In this document: piece after piece, positions 1 to 12,665 of the stretch
Numbering within the stretch: position 1 is the stretch's first letter
Layout: every line of letters starts with the position of its first letter
Assembly (NCBI RefSeq): GCF_000787575.1
Contig: NW_012236525.1
Span: 883,686-947,685 of the forward strand
Direction of reading: 5' to 3'
Source of the DNA: Acytostelium subglobosum LB1
Lineage: Eukaryota; Evosea; Eumycetozoa; Acytosteliales; Acytosteliaceae
DNA length: 64,000 nt
Translations under genes and position numbers: made by a program
Notes under the pieces: generated by a model
Told to the model about the DNA's origin: nothing
The model's input: only the letters and a program-made list of their open reading frames with translations
The model's database searches: none

Positions 1-884
1 GGAGAGTCTAGAATCACTCAAGAGTGACTTTATCGATCATCATGATATAGTAGGCTCGATTGAGAAGAAGGACCTACAGCCTGCCATCAAGTATGTTGTT
101 GCCTTTCACTCATTCATTCACTCATACTTACACACTCACTCTACACCTCTTAGCTGGTGTAAACACAAGAGAACAGAGCTGGCGAAGCTGGATACACACT
201 TGGAGTTCAAGCTACACAAGTTACAATTCATTCATTTGCTTGGATCAAAGAAGAACAATGAAGCGTTGATGTATGCTAAGGCTCACTTCCCCGACCACAG
301 CAACAGCAGGCTAAAGGAGATACAGTCACTGATGGGCACGTTCCTTTACACGGACCGCCTGTCCACCTCGCCCTACCAACACATGTTTGATCCCAAGTCC
401 ATCAGCCATCAATGGAGCGACATCAAGACATCGTTCTCACGCGACAGCTTTGCCCTGATGGGCCTGCCGCAGGAGAGTCCACTGGCAATCACAGTGACGG
501 TTGGCGTCAAGTCGTTGCCCACATTCATCAAGCTGGCCTCATTCTCTGTGCTCAAGGATGCCAACGATGACTCGCTCACCGTTGACATTCACGTCGATCA
601 AAAGTACAAGTTCCATTCAATCTTCTCATGTCCAGTCTCAAGAGAACAAAGCACCAAGAACAATCCACCAGTCATCCTACAATGTGGACATCTCCTTGCC
701 AAGAACTCCATGCTCAAACTTGTCAAAGGTGCATCAGGGTATGTTTATCCTTTTCCAGCCTGGCTCACTCAATCATATTCATTCATTCATGCAACTAACT
801 CCAACCATTACCAACAGGAAATTCAAGTGTCCATACTGTCCGATCGAACAGAATGTCCGGGATGTCAAGCAAATATATCTGTAA
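1..884 (+). CDS. rmd5: RMD5/RMND5 subunit of the GID (CTLH) E3 ubiquitin ligase, 5' end missing
   Basis: C-terminal part of the RING-like subunit of the GID/CTLH ubiquitin ligase, which in yeast targets gluconeogenic enzymes for degradation. The gene enters from outside the window. Exons are <1-90, 154-738 and 818-884; both introns start GTATGT. The visible protein begins in the CTLH/CRA region (LEFKLHKLQFIHLL, then SLMGTFLY and FSRDSFALMGL) and ends in the degenerate RING: PPVILQCGHLLAKNSML, then KFKCPYCPIEQ and a final DVKQIYL. This matches the RMND5 order CGH...CPYCPxEQ...DAKQIFF (family knowledge). Splicing at 738/818 is needed to bring CGH and CPYC into one frame. No first codon can be given. 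Very confident on family; which paralogue it is cannot be judged. Confidence 0.93.
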
Positions 885-1789
885 CCAATGACCAAGCCAA
901 GCATCACTTTTCGTTGAACGCATCATCCACTCCCCAGGCCAGAGCAGCCACAGTGTTGGCAACTTGAACAAACATACTCGCGCATCATGACATCAGACTT
1001 TCTTTGGTCATCTGCCAGTTCATTGTCGAAAGGTCAATGACTATGACCAAAGGTGTCACTGTACATAGTAGGTCCCTACCACCCCTGTAATTAATTATTA
1101 TTATTATTATTATAAATCAATCTCCAACTATTAGTGAGGAGTGATCCAATCAAAGAACCACAACGCCACCTTACAGAGAAGGTGTATGTTTACTGTGGTC
1201 CTCGATCGATGCAAATAAGGTGGTCAGTAGTAGTGTGTGGTTGAAGGTTTGGACCGGTAGTGGACCAAGGCTTCCGCCCTCCCCAACTCTGCACCATTAT
1301 CGTTTGTTTGTGGTGTGTGTTTGTTTTTGGATCACCTGGTAATACTAGTATGTGTGCCCACTCCCATTGATTGATCGCCGTCTTGGAAACCCAAAACAGT
1401 GTTTAAGTTGTAGTTGTAGCGCTGAATGAAAGGAGGAGTGTTGATGCGACAACAACTGGTTGTGAGGTAGTGGTAGTGGTAGTGGTAGTGGGAAGTAGGT
1501 GTGATGTCCTGAATAAATGCGACTAAACTCACACTCCATCATTAGTAATAGTAGTAATACGTGAGAGTGTAGATGTAGTAGTAATCTTATCTTATAAATA
1601 TATTTATAAACATACTCAATCAATCTTAAGATCAACAGCATTCAGTTAGTTAGTTAGTACAAAGTCATTTTGTATTTGTATTTGTATTTGTTGAGTTGAT
1701 TGATTGATCGATTGATCAAGAGATAGTTAGGTAGATACAGACAGGCACGACTTGGTGAGTGATCACACAACAAACAAACAGATACAAGG
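885..1789. other. Intergenic, rmd5 3' flank and LRR-gene promoter
   Basis: About 900 bases with no credible coding potential. It holds an AT-rich stretch with ATT repeats near 1093-1112, a GTAGTG trinucleotide-type run (about 1467-1493) and a TTTGTA run (about 1670-1692). The part just before the next start is AT-rich and likely promoter or 5' UTR. Confidence 0.6.
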
Positions 1790-4700
1790 ATGTTGAGCAA
1801 TTTCAAGAGCTTCATTGGTATGTTGAGGAGGAGGACATCAACATCAATGTTCATGTAACATGGACATGTGTCCAACTAACATCAATGATATCACTTTACA
1901 AACATAACATAATACAACAAACAGAGAAGAATATAAGTGATAAGGACTTGGAGAAGAAGGTCAATAGTATAAAGGTCAAGATAAAGGATAGCTTGATACA
2001 TTCACCAAAGCAGCCGAGAAAGAGGAGCTTTCAATTGAGCTTCTCTGATCCTGTTATATTGCCACCTCCTCTGCCTGCGATCAGTGCCAACGAGGAGCTG
2101 TTCTATCAGCCGCGAACAGAGTACGCTATCAACCCATTCAGCTTCTATCACAACAAGGACGATGAGGACGACGAGCCCGTGCCGGTGCCCGACCTCAACG
2201 TGCTGGAGACCGAGCTGCCCGTCATCCCCGAGCCGCAGGAGGGCTTGCACCCTCTGGGCTTTGACGGCATGACATTCGGCTCGCGACGCGAGCAACATCA
2301 GGTTGTCGACGTGACGCCCCGCTTCATGTCGGGCAAGTCACATCCGATGCGCACGTACAATCAGACGCCGCCACAAGAGCGTGTCATATCGCTGCAGGAG
2401 TTGAACACATCGGTCAACGTCACACTGCTATCATACGTGTGCATTGCCGACTTCCCAATGACCACCAAGACCAAGAAGGTGTTGTGGAAGCGACTGTCCA
2501 TGTGTCCTCTGCTCGAGACCCTCATTCTCAAGAACATTGGCATTGGATGTATTGGAAAGAAGGGTACCAGGTTCCCCAACCTTAGGTTCTGGTAAGTGTG
2601 TTTGTGATCGATCAATTGATTGGCGAGCACTGGACTCACTCAAGCAATCATTCAATCAATCAAACAAACAGTGATGTATCACAGAACAGGATATCATCAT
2701 TCAGATCGATCAGAAAGGTGATCAAGTACTCACCAAACCTTGAGGTGTTCAATCTGCTGGGCAATCCGGTATGTCGCGATGACTACCAGTTGCATTTGGT
2801 CGCCAAGTTATTGGTGTTGGAGACGATTAATCAGAAGCAGATGACGATTGACGAGAGGATCCGTGGCATCACGCTGTACGGCACATCAAGCGAGAAGTCT
2901 GTGATCGAGACGACCAGGTGGCGCCTGCATCTGGACGACCTGGCCGAGGTGCGCGCGATGCGCCCCGTTCACACAGGCTGGCTGCCCCAGAACATCCGTC
3001 ATCTGGTACTGCAGAACTCGATGCTGCGCTACTTCTACGTTGGAAACATGCCCAACCTCAACCATCTGGACCTGTCGTCCAACATGCTCACCGACATTAG
3101 CAAGGCGGGCCTGGAGAAGTGCAACCATCTCTTCTACACCAACTTCCGCGGCAACCTGCTCGCCAAGCCCGACACTATCAACGTGTACGAGCTGACGCCC
3201 TCGATGCGCTTCGTCATTCTCGACGGCAATCGCCTGGAGGGCTATCGTCTGCGTCTGATCTACATCACGCGCGACCTCAAAGGCACGAACAGGATGTGTG
3301 GACTGGTGCAGATTGATGACGTGGCCGTCACCAAGGAGGAGCGCATCAAGGCGATTGAAGCGTTCGAGCCGGCCAACCCTGCCGCCGCTGCATCGTACCG
3401 CTGGCGCATGACATTGATCGAGCGATTCGGACACAAGCAGTTGCAGACCATCCCAGACTATTTGACCAAGGTCAAGGGCATCCAATTTGCCCGCCTCAAC
3501 CTTTCGGCATGCGACATCTCGATGTTCATCAGCGTCCAGGTGATGGACCTGTCGGGCAACCATCTGAGCTCGTTGAACGGACTACAGAACCTCAAGTTCG
3601 TGCGCATACTCCACCTGCACGACAACCCCGAGCTGGACACCAGCATCGTCTTGCAGCAGCTCACACACACCGACACGCTAGAGTCGTTCACATTCTATGT
3701 CAACAACACCCCGACCGTGCAGCGATCACAGACATCAATGGAGTACCGCGCACTCATTCTCCAGCTGCTTGTGCCCAAGAACAGGAATCTCTTGCTTGTG
3801 GACAACGCACCAATCACATTCTATGAGCGAGTGGATGCGTATGGACGCGCTGGATTCCCTCGCGAGGTCGTCGAGAAGTACCGCTTCTTCCTGGCCCTCA
3901 CAGTCAACTGCACGCGTGCACAAAACCGAGGCATTCATCCCGATCAGGTCGAGATTGGCAAGCAGTACGACCCGACCCTGATCACAGTGATGCGCCGACT
4001 ACGAGGCTGGAACATGGTGACCGAGGCCATCAATTTCTCGTTCTTCCCGCTCCTCACCGAGCTGGACCTGGAGCAGAACAGGATCGTTGACATCGCCCCC
4101 ATCGGTCTAAACAACCTGCCACATCTAAAGCGACTGTCGCTGGTGAACAACTGCATCACCTCGCCACTGCCAGTCGTTGGCCAGCTGTTGGAGCATCTGA
4201 CCAACCTGGAGATATTCGCCATCCGAGGCAATCCCATCATGCAGACGCAACAGGACCGTCTGATGCTTATTGGACACGTGCCATCGATGCGACAGATCGA
4301 CTCCACGCTCAAGGTCATTGACACAGAGGTCACGATCAACGATAAGATCGAAGGCTGGAAGTTGGTCACCAACGAGCTGAAGGAGCCCGAGGAGTTCAAG
4401 CTCCTCTACATCACTGGCATCAAATCCATCAATCTGTTTGACGACTCACTCGTCAACCTTGAGCTATGCGGCTGTTCATTGGAGTACCTTGACGTCACTC
4501 CATACTCCTCGCTCAAGACACTGATACTTCCAAACAACAAGTTCAAGTCATTTAACAACCTCCCAGGCATTACCAAGTTGGAGATATTCGTAAGTGCATC
4601 CGAACAAACAAGCCCCAACAGAACAAACCTAACTCATTCACTCGATCAATCACATACAGGCCTTGGACCTAAGATATAACGAGTTCGCATCAGTTGATGA

Positions 4701-5509
4701 TGTTAAGGCTGGAGTACTCCAGATGCCCTACCTTCAGGTGCTGGGCATGATGGGCAATCCCTTCAAGAACACCAGCAGCTACAGGGTCAAATTCCTGTTC
4801 CACCTGCTGCCATTATACACACAACACCGCTACCCATTGACAATCCTCGACTCGAGCGAGATCACCTGCGAGGAGCTGTTGGAGGCGTCCACCTACCACC
4901 TCGCCAACACAGACTCGGCAAGCAGGCGTGAGGGATTGTTCAATATCTGTCTGCTGCGACGATCATCCAACCATGACTACAGCACACTGGTCGAGCTCGA
5001 TCTGCACGGATGCAACCTCTCCGTCCTGTTCCTTGGCCGTCTCCCCAACCTTGTCGTACTCAACCTGGCCGACAACCTTATATCCGACACGAACTATAAG
5101 GGTAAGTAAGACGCCAATGGCTCAGTCAATCTCATTCATACTAACCTGGATGTGTGTTGACAACAACAGAGAGTGGCATCATAGCCTTGCAGAACCTGCG
5201 AGCATTGGACCTGCGTAACAACAAGCTGAAGGAGTTGACAAACATATGCAGAGTGATCGATGTGCTGTCATTAGAGTCGGTCTTCATTGAGGAGAACCCA
5301 TGCTATGACAAGGACAGCGAGAAGGACAGGATACGATTCTTCAAGAAGTTGACCAACACCAGGCACATGACAACACTCAAGTATGTATATCACTGAACTG
5401 ATGGATAACCATTCACTCACACTCCATCCATCTTCACAGATACCTCAATGGCATTGAAGCGACACCAGCAGATCATATTGGATTCGGCAAGACAAAGTCC
5501 AGGAAGTAG
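1790..5509 (+). CDS. Leucine-rich-repeat protein, 1,111 residues
   Basis: Large protein of leucine-rich repeats with no enzymatic domain that I can see. Six exons fit in frame: 1790-1817, 1925-2591, 2672-4589, 4660-5101, 5170-5380 and 5440-5509. The first exon is only 28 bases (MLSNFKSFI) and was chosen because its GTATGT splice joins in phase to the long open frame; an upstream in-frame reading lacks an ATG. LRR units such as LNHLDLSSNML, VMDLSGNHLSSL, LTELDLEQNRI, LKRLSLVNNCI and LVVLNLADNLI are spread through several blocks separated by non-LRR segments. The end, KYLNGIEATPADHIGF, looks like an LRR cap. Such proteins usually act as protein-binding scaffolds (family knowledge); no partner can be named. 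It ends 28 bases from the convergent uba5 gene. Confidence 0.85.
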
Positions 5510-5537
5510 GATTGTATAATTGATTATTATGTATTAA

Positions 5538-6851
5538 TTACATTGACTTTAGCTTGGCCATGAGATCAGCAAGGTTGGCGCCCTCAGTTCCTTGTACTTT
5601 AGAATCTTCTGTCAACTGATTAGCGCACAAGGTTAGTTATGGTCAGGCGACGCGACAACAATAAACATTTCCAATCTCTCGAGTTGTAGTTGTACATACT
5701 TTAACAGTTGGTGTAACATCATAGGCAAACTCTAGTCCTTTGTTTGGCTGTTGTTGTTGTGTAGCAGTGGATGTGGAAGAGGTTGTTGCTGGTGGTGCAT
5801 CTTCCTCGATCAGCTCTATTCCCCACTCATTCTCAGTTGATGGCTTCTTGACCTCCTCGACTGGCTTGACCTCCTCAGCTGGCTTGTTCTTGAGGTACTC
5901 CTTATAAGCCTCTTGATGCTTGATACAGTAGTTGTTGACACATTCTGGGTTTGGACGCATGGTGTCCTTTGGGAAGTAGTCCTGCAAGGCGTTGTAGCCC
6001 AGAAGGTTGGAGGCCTCACCAAACTTGAGCAGGTACTTGAGGGAGTTCTGGACGAGCATGCCTGCAACGATGCCCATGGTTGTTGGCAGGGAGGCAGCGC
6101 ACACTCCCTCGCGCTTCAATGTTCTCTCATCGATGCCACTGGCAACGATCAGAGGTGGGACACATTGGAAACATGCAGTCTCACCTGGAATGATGAACTG
6201 GATGTGACCAGAGATTGCATTCTCTGAGACTCCCGACTCCATCCATGGTTTGCCCAGCTCGAGGGTTGCCTGGTTGATCGCCACTCTCGCCTCAAAGTTG
6301 TCCACGCAGCCAAGCACCAAACTGACGGGTGTGTTGGGGACGATGCCACCCTCCTTGATCCTCTGTTGGAAGTGATTGAAGTTGTCCAGTGTGGTGATGT
6401 TGTAGTTGTATGTCTCAAACTCGACGTCTGGATTGATCGACTGCAGTGTCTCTTGTGCGGCCTTTGTCTTGGTCATACCAGCTTGCTCTGGTCTAAAGAA
6501 CAGTCTGTTCATATTGGCAATCTCGACAGTATCATAGTCAAACAACAGCAGCTTGCCAATGCCACATCTTGTAAGCATCTCTGCTGCCACACTTCCAATT
6601 CCTCCAAGTCCAACAATCACTACACTCATACTCCTAATGTCCTATATTCATTGATTGATTGAGATTAGTTGAGGGTGAGAACGTCAAGTATGATCTATCT
6701 ATTAACAGTAAGGATGTTATACCTCATAGTTGTTGACGATACCCATCTTCTTGAGGGCCATCAGTCTGCTGTATGGATTGGAGTCGACCACCTCTGCGCT
6801 GAGCTTCTCAATCTTTGCTCTGTAGTGTTGCTTTGGTTCAGTAGATGTCAT
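5538..6851 (-). CDS. uba5: UBA5, E1 enzyme for the ubiquitin-like modifier UFM1
   Basis: Adenylates UFM1 and passes it to UFC1 (ufmylation). Exons on the minus strand: 6851-6723, 6641-5700 and 5615-5538, giving 382 residues (human UBA5 is about 400). The ThiF/E1 fold is plain: [17 protein letters not shown] (nucleotide loop), [19 protein letters not shown], then the catalytic cysteine region EGVCAASLP. Zinc-ligand cysteines are FQCVPP and PECVNNYC. The first exon (43 codons) and the short last exon ending [12 protein letters not shown] are recovered only by splicing. That tail matches the UFC1-binding end of UBA5, which supports the model. A Thr/Gln-rich linker precedes the UFM1-interacting region. 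Convergent with the LRR gene, 28 bases apart. Confidence 0.96.
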
Positions 6852-7204
6852 TGTTAATGAATGTATCAATCAGTTATCTGTATATTATATGTATGTAAGT
6901 GTATAAGAATGAAGAATGAAAGAGATAAAGTGGGTTCGTCATCAACTTTGTTTGGTGAACAAAGAGTCAATTTTAGTCAAACCGGTCGGGCATTGCCTTT
7001 TCCGGACATTGTTCTTTATACATTATCGTTTAGCGCTAGAGACTCGCAATGGAACTTGCCATTGATGAGCATACAACTAGCTTTTAGTCTTTTCTTGATT
7101 GATCATATGATTATCAAACATACAAGGTTATTTCTACTTTTTAAACATAGAGAGGGTCTTGTTAGACACCTCCCTTCTCACTCATCACTCTCGGTTAATT
7201 CTCT
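6852..7204. other. Intergenic between uba5 and the DAP-like gene
   Basis: About 350 bases, mostly the uba5 upstream region. An open frame on the plus strand (6861-7217) has no coding character. No RNA gene was recognised. Confidence 0.5.
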
Positions 7205-7619
7205 CTATCTTGGTTGATTAATCTGATGGTTACCAGATGATCCTCTGTTGTAGGTGTTGTGTGGCTCGACGATAAAGGTAGATGGGTACAGTTTGGTATT
7301 GTGATCGGATGTGTTGTTCAGCTTTGGAGAGCAGGACAACTTATGGTCTACAGGGCTATTTGGAGAGTCGGACACAATTTTAACTTGTGGGTCTAGTCCA
7401 GATACTAAACTCGTAACAACCGGTTGTTCAGTCTCATTATGATGACGATGTTTACCAGGTTGGCTTATTCTTCTTGAACCAGCTCTAACTATTGTATCAT
7501 ATGGAATTGATTAGAATTGAATAGATTATCTAAAGATCAACAATCCTAGCCATTAGGAAGGAAACATTGTACATACCAGCAGGCAGTGGAACTGGATCAG
7601 ATGAAGCATGGTTATCCAT
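7205..7619 (-). CDS. Small death-associated protein (DAP1) family protein, 108 residues
   Basis: Two-exon small gene on the minus strand: exon 1 7619-7577 (14 codons plus one base) and exon 2 7488-7205. The intron has GTATGT and TAG ends. The protein starts MDNHASSDPVPLPA, continues VRAGSRRISQ after the junction, has a central Pro/Ser-rich disordered part, a YPSTFIVEPH segment, and ends INQPR. The DAP/DAP1 family shares this layout: about 100 residues, a PAVKAGGMRI block near the N-terminus, a TVFISG block in the middle and a terminal QQPRK (family knowledge). DAP1 is a small regulator of autophagy downstream of TOR in animals. No long continuous frame reveals this gene; it only appears after splicing. 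The homology is by motif order only, so it is moderate. Confidence 0.62.
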
Positions 7620-8240
7620 TTTGTATTTACTATTTTATTAAAGGATTTAGTTATATGTCTTTATTATTTATATATGTATTAATTAATATAAGTATGAATG
7701 AGTGAAAGAATGAAGAATGAAAGAATTAAGATGATATTAATGAATGAATGAATGAATGATTGAAGGTTGAACAACAAACACAACCCTCTTGACACTGAGA
7801 CACTCACTCACATTCACACTAACACCCTCACCCAACAGTGAGGATTACTTCTTCAAACCCCCATTGATACCATCCTCTCTCTCTCCAATTATTATTATTT
7901 ATTACTCTCTGGTATGAAATGTGTGTGGTTTGTTTGTATCTTTGTTGGGTCCTTTTATTTATTTGTTTTGATTAAAGATGGAGATTGTTTGGAGATGTGT
8001 AGTATTACCATATTGGGTCGTCCCATCATGTTAACTTAAACACAATGGTCGATGGATTTGATTGATTGATATGATGATGATTAAGATGAGTTTGAAATCT
8101 CCCATAAATAAACTTTTTGAAATGAACTAGTCCGAAGGACTCAAAGATATTATAATGAAGAGTCGGCAACATACACAAACACACATGGTCAGAAAGACAG
8201 ACAGACACACTCAAACAGATAGATAAAGAATATAGGGACA
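7620..8240. other. Divergent promoter region, DAP-like / ERCC4 genes
   Basis: About 620 bases between two divergent starts. It holds AT-rich runs, a GAAT repeat near 7738-7758 (minus-oriented) and CACT/CACTCA stretches. No gene seen. Confidence 0.55.
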
Positions 8241-11200
8241 ATGTCTACTACATCTACAACATCAACATCATCATTGATCACTGTACGAATTAGGGACAAG
8301 ACTTTATATACAAAGCATTTAAAGAATGGTGATAATTATCAACTTATAATAGCATCATCAATAGATACAAATAGTCCTACAGCTATACTCTACGATTACA
8401 TAACGGCACCAAAGAAGTTGACAGAATACACTTTCTATCACAACAATATTCCACTCAATCAAACAAAGTCATTTGCAGAATACAACGTACTCAATGGTTG
8501 GTATCAATCATTCAATCATTCAATCAACTGTCTAACATACGTTCAATCAATCAAGGTGATATCATCGAGTCATGCTCGAACCCATTGATAATGGTGATGC
8601 TTTTTCATCAAGAGTTGTTGTTAAAGTATAACAAACGTATGTTACACGAGGTATATAAGTGTATTGGTCAACTATCAAAGAGCACAGATGTTCCATACTT
8701 GGGCGAAGATATCGATAGGCTAAGAGTCTATCTTCGAGGTGGTATGATCACTTTGATAACCTGTGATGACCGTGATGATCGATGACACTTATACATACAT
8801 ACATCCAACTTGCAATCAATCAGCTGATATAGAAGGATTGAGAAGATTACTACGCGAATATCAAGTATTTGATAAACACAAGACTGATCCAATCGAACAT
8901 TATGTCAAGAGAGTCAATGGAATGCTATCAAAATCTGAGCAAGATGAGGTGGATGCAATCACCAACTCAACATTCATGAATGGATCAAACTCAACGAACA
9001 TGGTTACCAACTCAACGACACCATTGTCATCATCACCACCAGCATCATCGACATCACCATCTTCACAGTCCATTGTTGGACATAAGCATTCATTGGCATT
9101 CAATATTGTATCAAAGAGTGGAAGGATATTACAAAGCTCAGACAATGTACTTTTGAAGAAGTTGAAATGGGTCGAGGAACAGAATGTTACATTTCTTCAA
9201 TGGTTCCCAACAGGCGATGTACCAATCCTGCCACAGATCGAGTTCTCACCTCCACCTCGTCGTCGCTCCACTGTCTCCCCTCCACCTCGTCGCGCCCTCA
9301 CCCCTCCCTCCAAACCTCCACTCACAAGTGATGATCTTATCAACAACAACAACAACAACAACAACAACAGTGCTGGTGGAAGTAGGAATGGCAGTGTCAA
9401 TGGCAGTGTCAATGGTAGTCTCAATGGCAGTGCTAATCCTGGACGTCTATCATTCGAGTCAGCACCACAGGCACCATCATCACAGCCACCACCATCACAA
9501 CCTCAAACTCAAACTCAAACATTGGATACCTCATCATCATCATCAATTGTAAATAGTCAATCAACATTGAGAGAGTCAACCAACTCCAACACGAGTGTGT
9601 CACTCTCAGCGAGTCTTGGATCGTCAACCAACAGCATTGGCGCAACCAACAACACTTCATTGGCTCTGGCGGATGCGGAGAACGAAGAGCTCGGTCTCTC
9701 ACCAATCAACCAGATATACCGACCAGAGTTTGGCAACGTCGAGTTTGCCATACTGGTGACACTATCGATCCACTCGCGCAAGTTCACGATGGGCCAACTC
9801 GTCCAGAACTCGCAGTCATTCTGCCTGCACGACATGTACGACCCAGAGGTGCAATCGCATCTCCCGTCCAAGCTCATGATGCTGGTGGCCAACGACCTCG
9901 TGGGCAACGATGGCTCCGATCTCTACTACCAATCGGGCGCCGGCAAGGATCTCGGCAGACACTTCCACGACATATGGTTCGACCGCGATAACTTCCTCAA
10001 GAAGAACCAGCTCACACCGTCAGTGGCGCAGACCAACGTGGTCGTGGTCATTGATCAACGCGAGCAAACCAAGGCTGCCAAGCTGATTGAGACATTCCTG
10101 TGCGACATGGGAATACGCACTGTGAACCGCAAGCTAACGGCAGGTGACTTTGCCTTCATCCCGGCCACGCAGGCCTATTCAGAGACTCTGAGCGAGTCCG
10201 AGTTGTACCCATTCACCATCGAGCGAAAGACCTTCACCGAGTTCTATCGATGCCTTACCGATCAGAACTATGGCGTGCTGATGGCCAAACGAAGCAAGTT
10301 CACCTATCCTTCGATTCTCCAGAGTGGCGGCTGGATCTACATTGTCGAGGGCGAAGTCGAGTCGTACAAGGGCACGGGCGCACCGACACGCGAGGAGTAC
10401 AACAGACTGTGCGAGCGCATGGCTAACTCGGAATCATTCCGACTGCTCCACACCGACTCGGTGATGGGCACCAGCAAGTACCTGGCGATGATGGCATCGA
10501 TCCTGGATACACAGTGGGGCAGTCGTCCAAAGCTAAAGTTTGAGACAGTCAATGCATCCGCGATCAGGAATCCACCACTGACGCAGTTGAACGTCAACTC
10601 TCCGCGCAGCCGCTTCGTCATCAAGCCGCCAATCGAGTTCTTCAAGGAGTACATATTCTCGACGGACTTTAGAGAGCGAGTGGGCACGATGATCGACCAG
10701 ACCAAGTGCAACCAGGTCATCTCGATACTCATTGCAAACAACGCTGTGGGCGACTTTAGGCAGGAGCTGGCCAGTCGTCTGGACACCATGCTACAGAACT
10801 ACCTGAGCTCTCAAAAGACCCAGACGCCCATGGAGACGCCCTACTTTACACATGACAACCTGCTACAGATTGATCACATCGATCCAATGTTGATTGACTA
10901 CTACATTCTTCACATGAACCTGATACTTGGCGTGAGGTTCATCGCCACAAGCAGTGACAGCCTACCAACGCCAACCAGTTTGCAGGCACTCAATGACCTT
11001 TCCCAGGACATTGATCAACTCTGCAAGCTACCAACCACATTCGGACAGCTTTTCTCGATAGCCATCACGAGCAAGAACCGTGAGGTTCAACGATTGCTTA
11101 CCCCATCGCAGTCCCAATCAAACTCGCAATCACTGTCTCAGTCGCAATCACAGCAACAACAGACATTGAGCCAGCCACAGCCTAGCATACAGGGTCTTAG

Positions 11201-11273
11201 CCAATCGAATGGAAGTCCCATCGCAGCAAGTCAGCCACCACCATCAGAGACAATAAATCTTGACGATGACTGA
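8241..11273 (+). CDS. ERCC4-domain (XPF/MUS81 superfamily) protein
   Basis: Likely DNA-structure-specific nuclease or nuclease-like protein, 963 residues, exons 8241-8496, 8556-8741 and 8824-11273. The ERCC4 fold lies at about residues 550-690: VVVVIDQREQ, KLTAGDFAFI, then FTIERKTFTEFYRCL. The GD...ERK pattern is the active-site signature of XPF/MUS81 nucleases, but the usual ERKxxxD reads ERKTFTE here, a conservative Asp-to-Glu change. The N-terminal 90 residues look ubiquitin-like (LITVRIRDKTLY ... YNVLNGDIIES), and a Ser/Asn/Pro-rich linker follows. I see no clear C-terminal helix-hairpin-helix pair, so true MUS81 is not certain. The first intron uses the unusual donor GTTGGT; it is the only choice that keeps frame. 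A Gln/Ser-rich tail ends the protein. Confidence 0.8.
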
Positions 11274-11413
11274 TTGATCGAATAGATGATTGATTGCGCT
11301 TCAATACTACGTGTTATATTGTTATTTGGGGAGTTGTTTGTGTTGTCTTGTCGTGCTTCGGATGCGTGTAAACGCGGGGAGAGTAGTAGGGGACTAATGA
11401 AATGGTTGTAATC

Positions 11414-12665
11414 TTACATAATGATCTCTGGCGACTCGATCGAAGATGTTATAGACTTGTGTGGCAGGATCTTGCCACCGTTGATGTACAGTTCGTCAGA
11501 GATGTGCACGTCCTTGCCCAGCACCGATGTGTTCTCCATTCTGACCCACTTGCCAATGGTCGACTCCCAGCCAATGATGGACGACTTGACCCAGCTGTTT
11601 CTGCCGACGGTGACGCCCTCGAGCACGGTGGTGTTGACCAGACGAACGCCCTCCTCAATCACACAGTTGGGACCGATCGTGACGTTTGGTCCAATCAGAC
11701 AGCCGGGCTTGATGACGGCAGTGGCGTCGAGCAGCACTGGGCCGACGATGCCTGGGCCAGAGGCCAGCTTCTCTGGAGTCTTTTGCTTCAACGAGTTCAA
11801 GTACAATCCCATGCCCAACAAGAAGTCCTTTGGTTGACCAACGTCCATCCAGAATCCTTCCAGTTGCATACAATACAAGTTACCCTCCTCTGCCATGGCA
11901 GGGAAGATCTCCTTCTCGATTGAAGTTGGCTTTGGCTAATGATGATGAGATGTGAGGGTTAGAGATTGATCAATTGATTGAATGATTGACGAGTGATTGT
12001 AAGCTATAACATACTTGAATTCTATCTAATATGGATGGGTTGAATATATAAATGCCAGCGTTGATCTTGTTGCCAACGTATTGTTGTGGCTTCTCGACGA
12101 ATCGCTGAATCAGTCCTGAATCCTCCTTATAGACGACGACACCGTACTTGGATGGCTCCTCGACCTTGGTCACCATGATGGTACCCTCCTTGCCGTGTGC
12201 CTTGTGATAGGCCAGCAGATCAGCGAATGGGAAGTCACAGATGATATCACTGTTCAACACAAAGAATGGTTGACCATCATTAAGCAGATCACGTGCCAAT
12301 GCCAGTGGTCCTGCTGTTCCCAAAGGAGTAGTCTCATGTGAATATGATATCTTGATTCCCAACTAGTTAAGTTTGATTGATTGAATGAAGAGAGTCAGTC
12401 TTGATGTTCGCTAACACGTGATTGACACGTGATTGAATGAATGAATGAACATTACCTTCTCAGCATAGGGTTCGAGGTAAGCAGACATAAGTTGTGGTCT
12501 GTAGTTGACGGCCAGAACGACTTCGTTGACACCAATCTTGCACAAGGCTTCGATCTGATGCAAGATCATTGCCTTGTTGGCAAACTCGACGATAGGCTTT
12601 GGCACTGATAGAGTGAGAGGACGGAGTCTGGTTCCGAAACCACCAACAAGAATTAAGGCCTTCAT
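11414..12665 (-). CDS. gmppB: Mannose-1-phosphate guanylyltransferase beta (GDP-mannose pyrophosphorylase)
   Basis: Makes GDP-mannose from GTP and mannose-1-phosphate for N-glycans, GPI anchors and dolichol-mannose in the cytosol. Exons on the minus strand: 12665-12456, 12362-12015 and 11935-11414, giving 359 residues, almost exactly the human GMPPB length. The N-terminal nucleotidyltransferase signature is complete: [20 protein letters not shown], then [25 protein letters not shown] carries the metal-binding aspartate. The C-terminal half is a left-handed beta-helix of hexapeptide repeats ([20 protein letters not shown] and following), ending ESPEIIM. It converges on the ERCC4-protein gene with 140 bases between stops and diverges from the distant cyclin gene. 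Confidence 0.97.

Noticed and set aside
1140-1190. CCTTACAGAGAA resembling the dictyostelid class I RNA motif
   Set aside because: Only the first eight bases agree with the remembered 11-base motif, and no matching terminal stem was found.
6861-7217. 118-codon plus-strand frame between uba5 and the DAP-like gene
   Set aside because: No homology; overlaps the DAP-like gene end and reads against its promoter-like composition.
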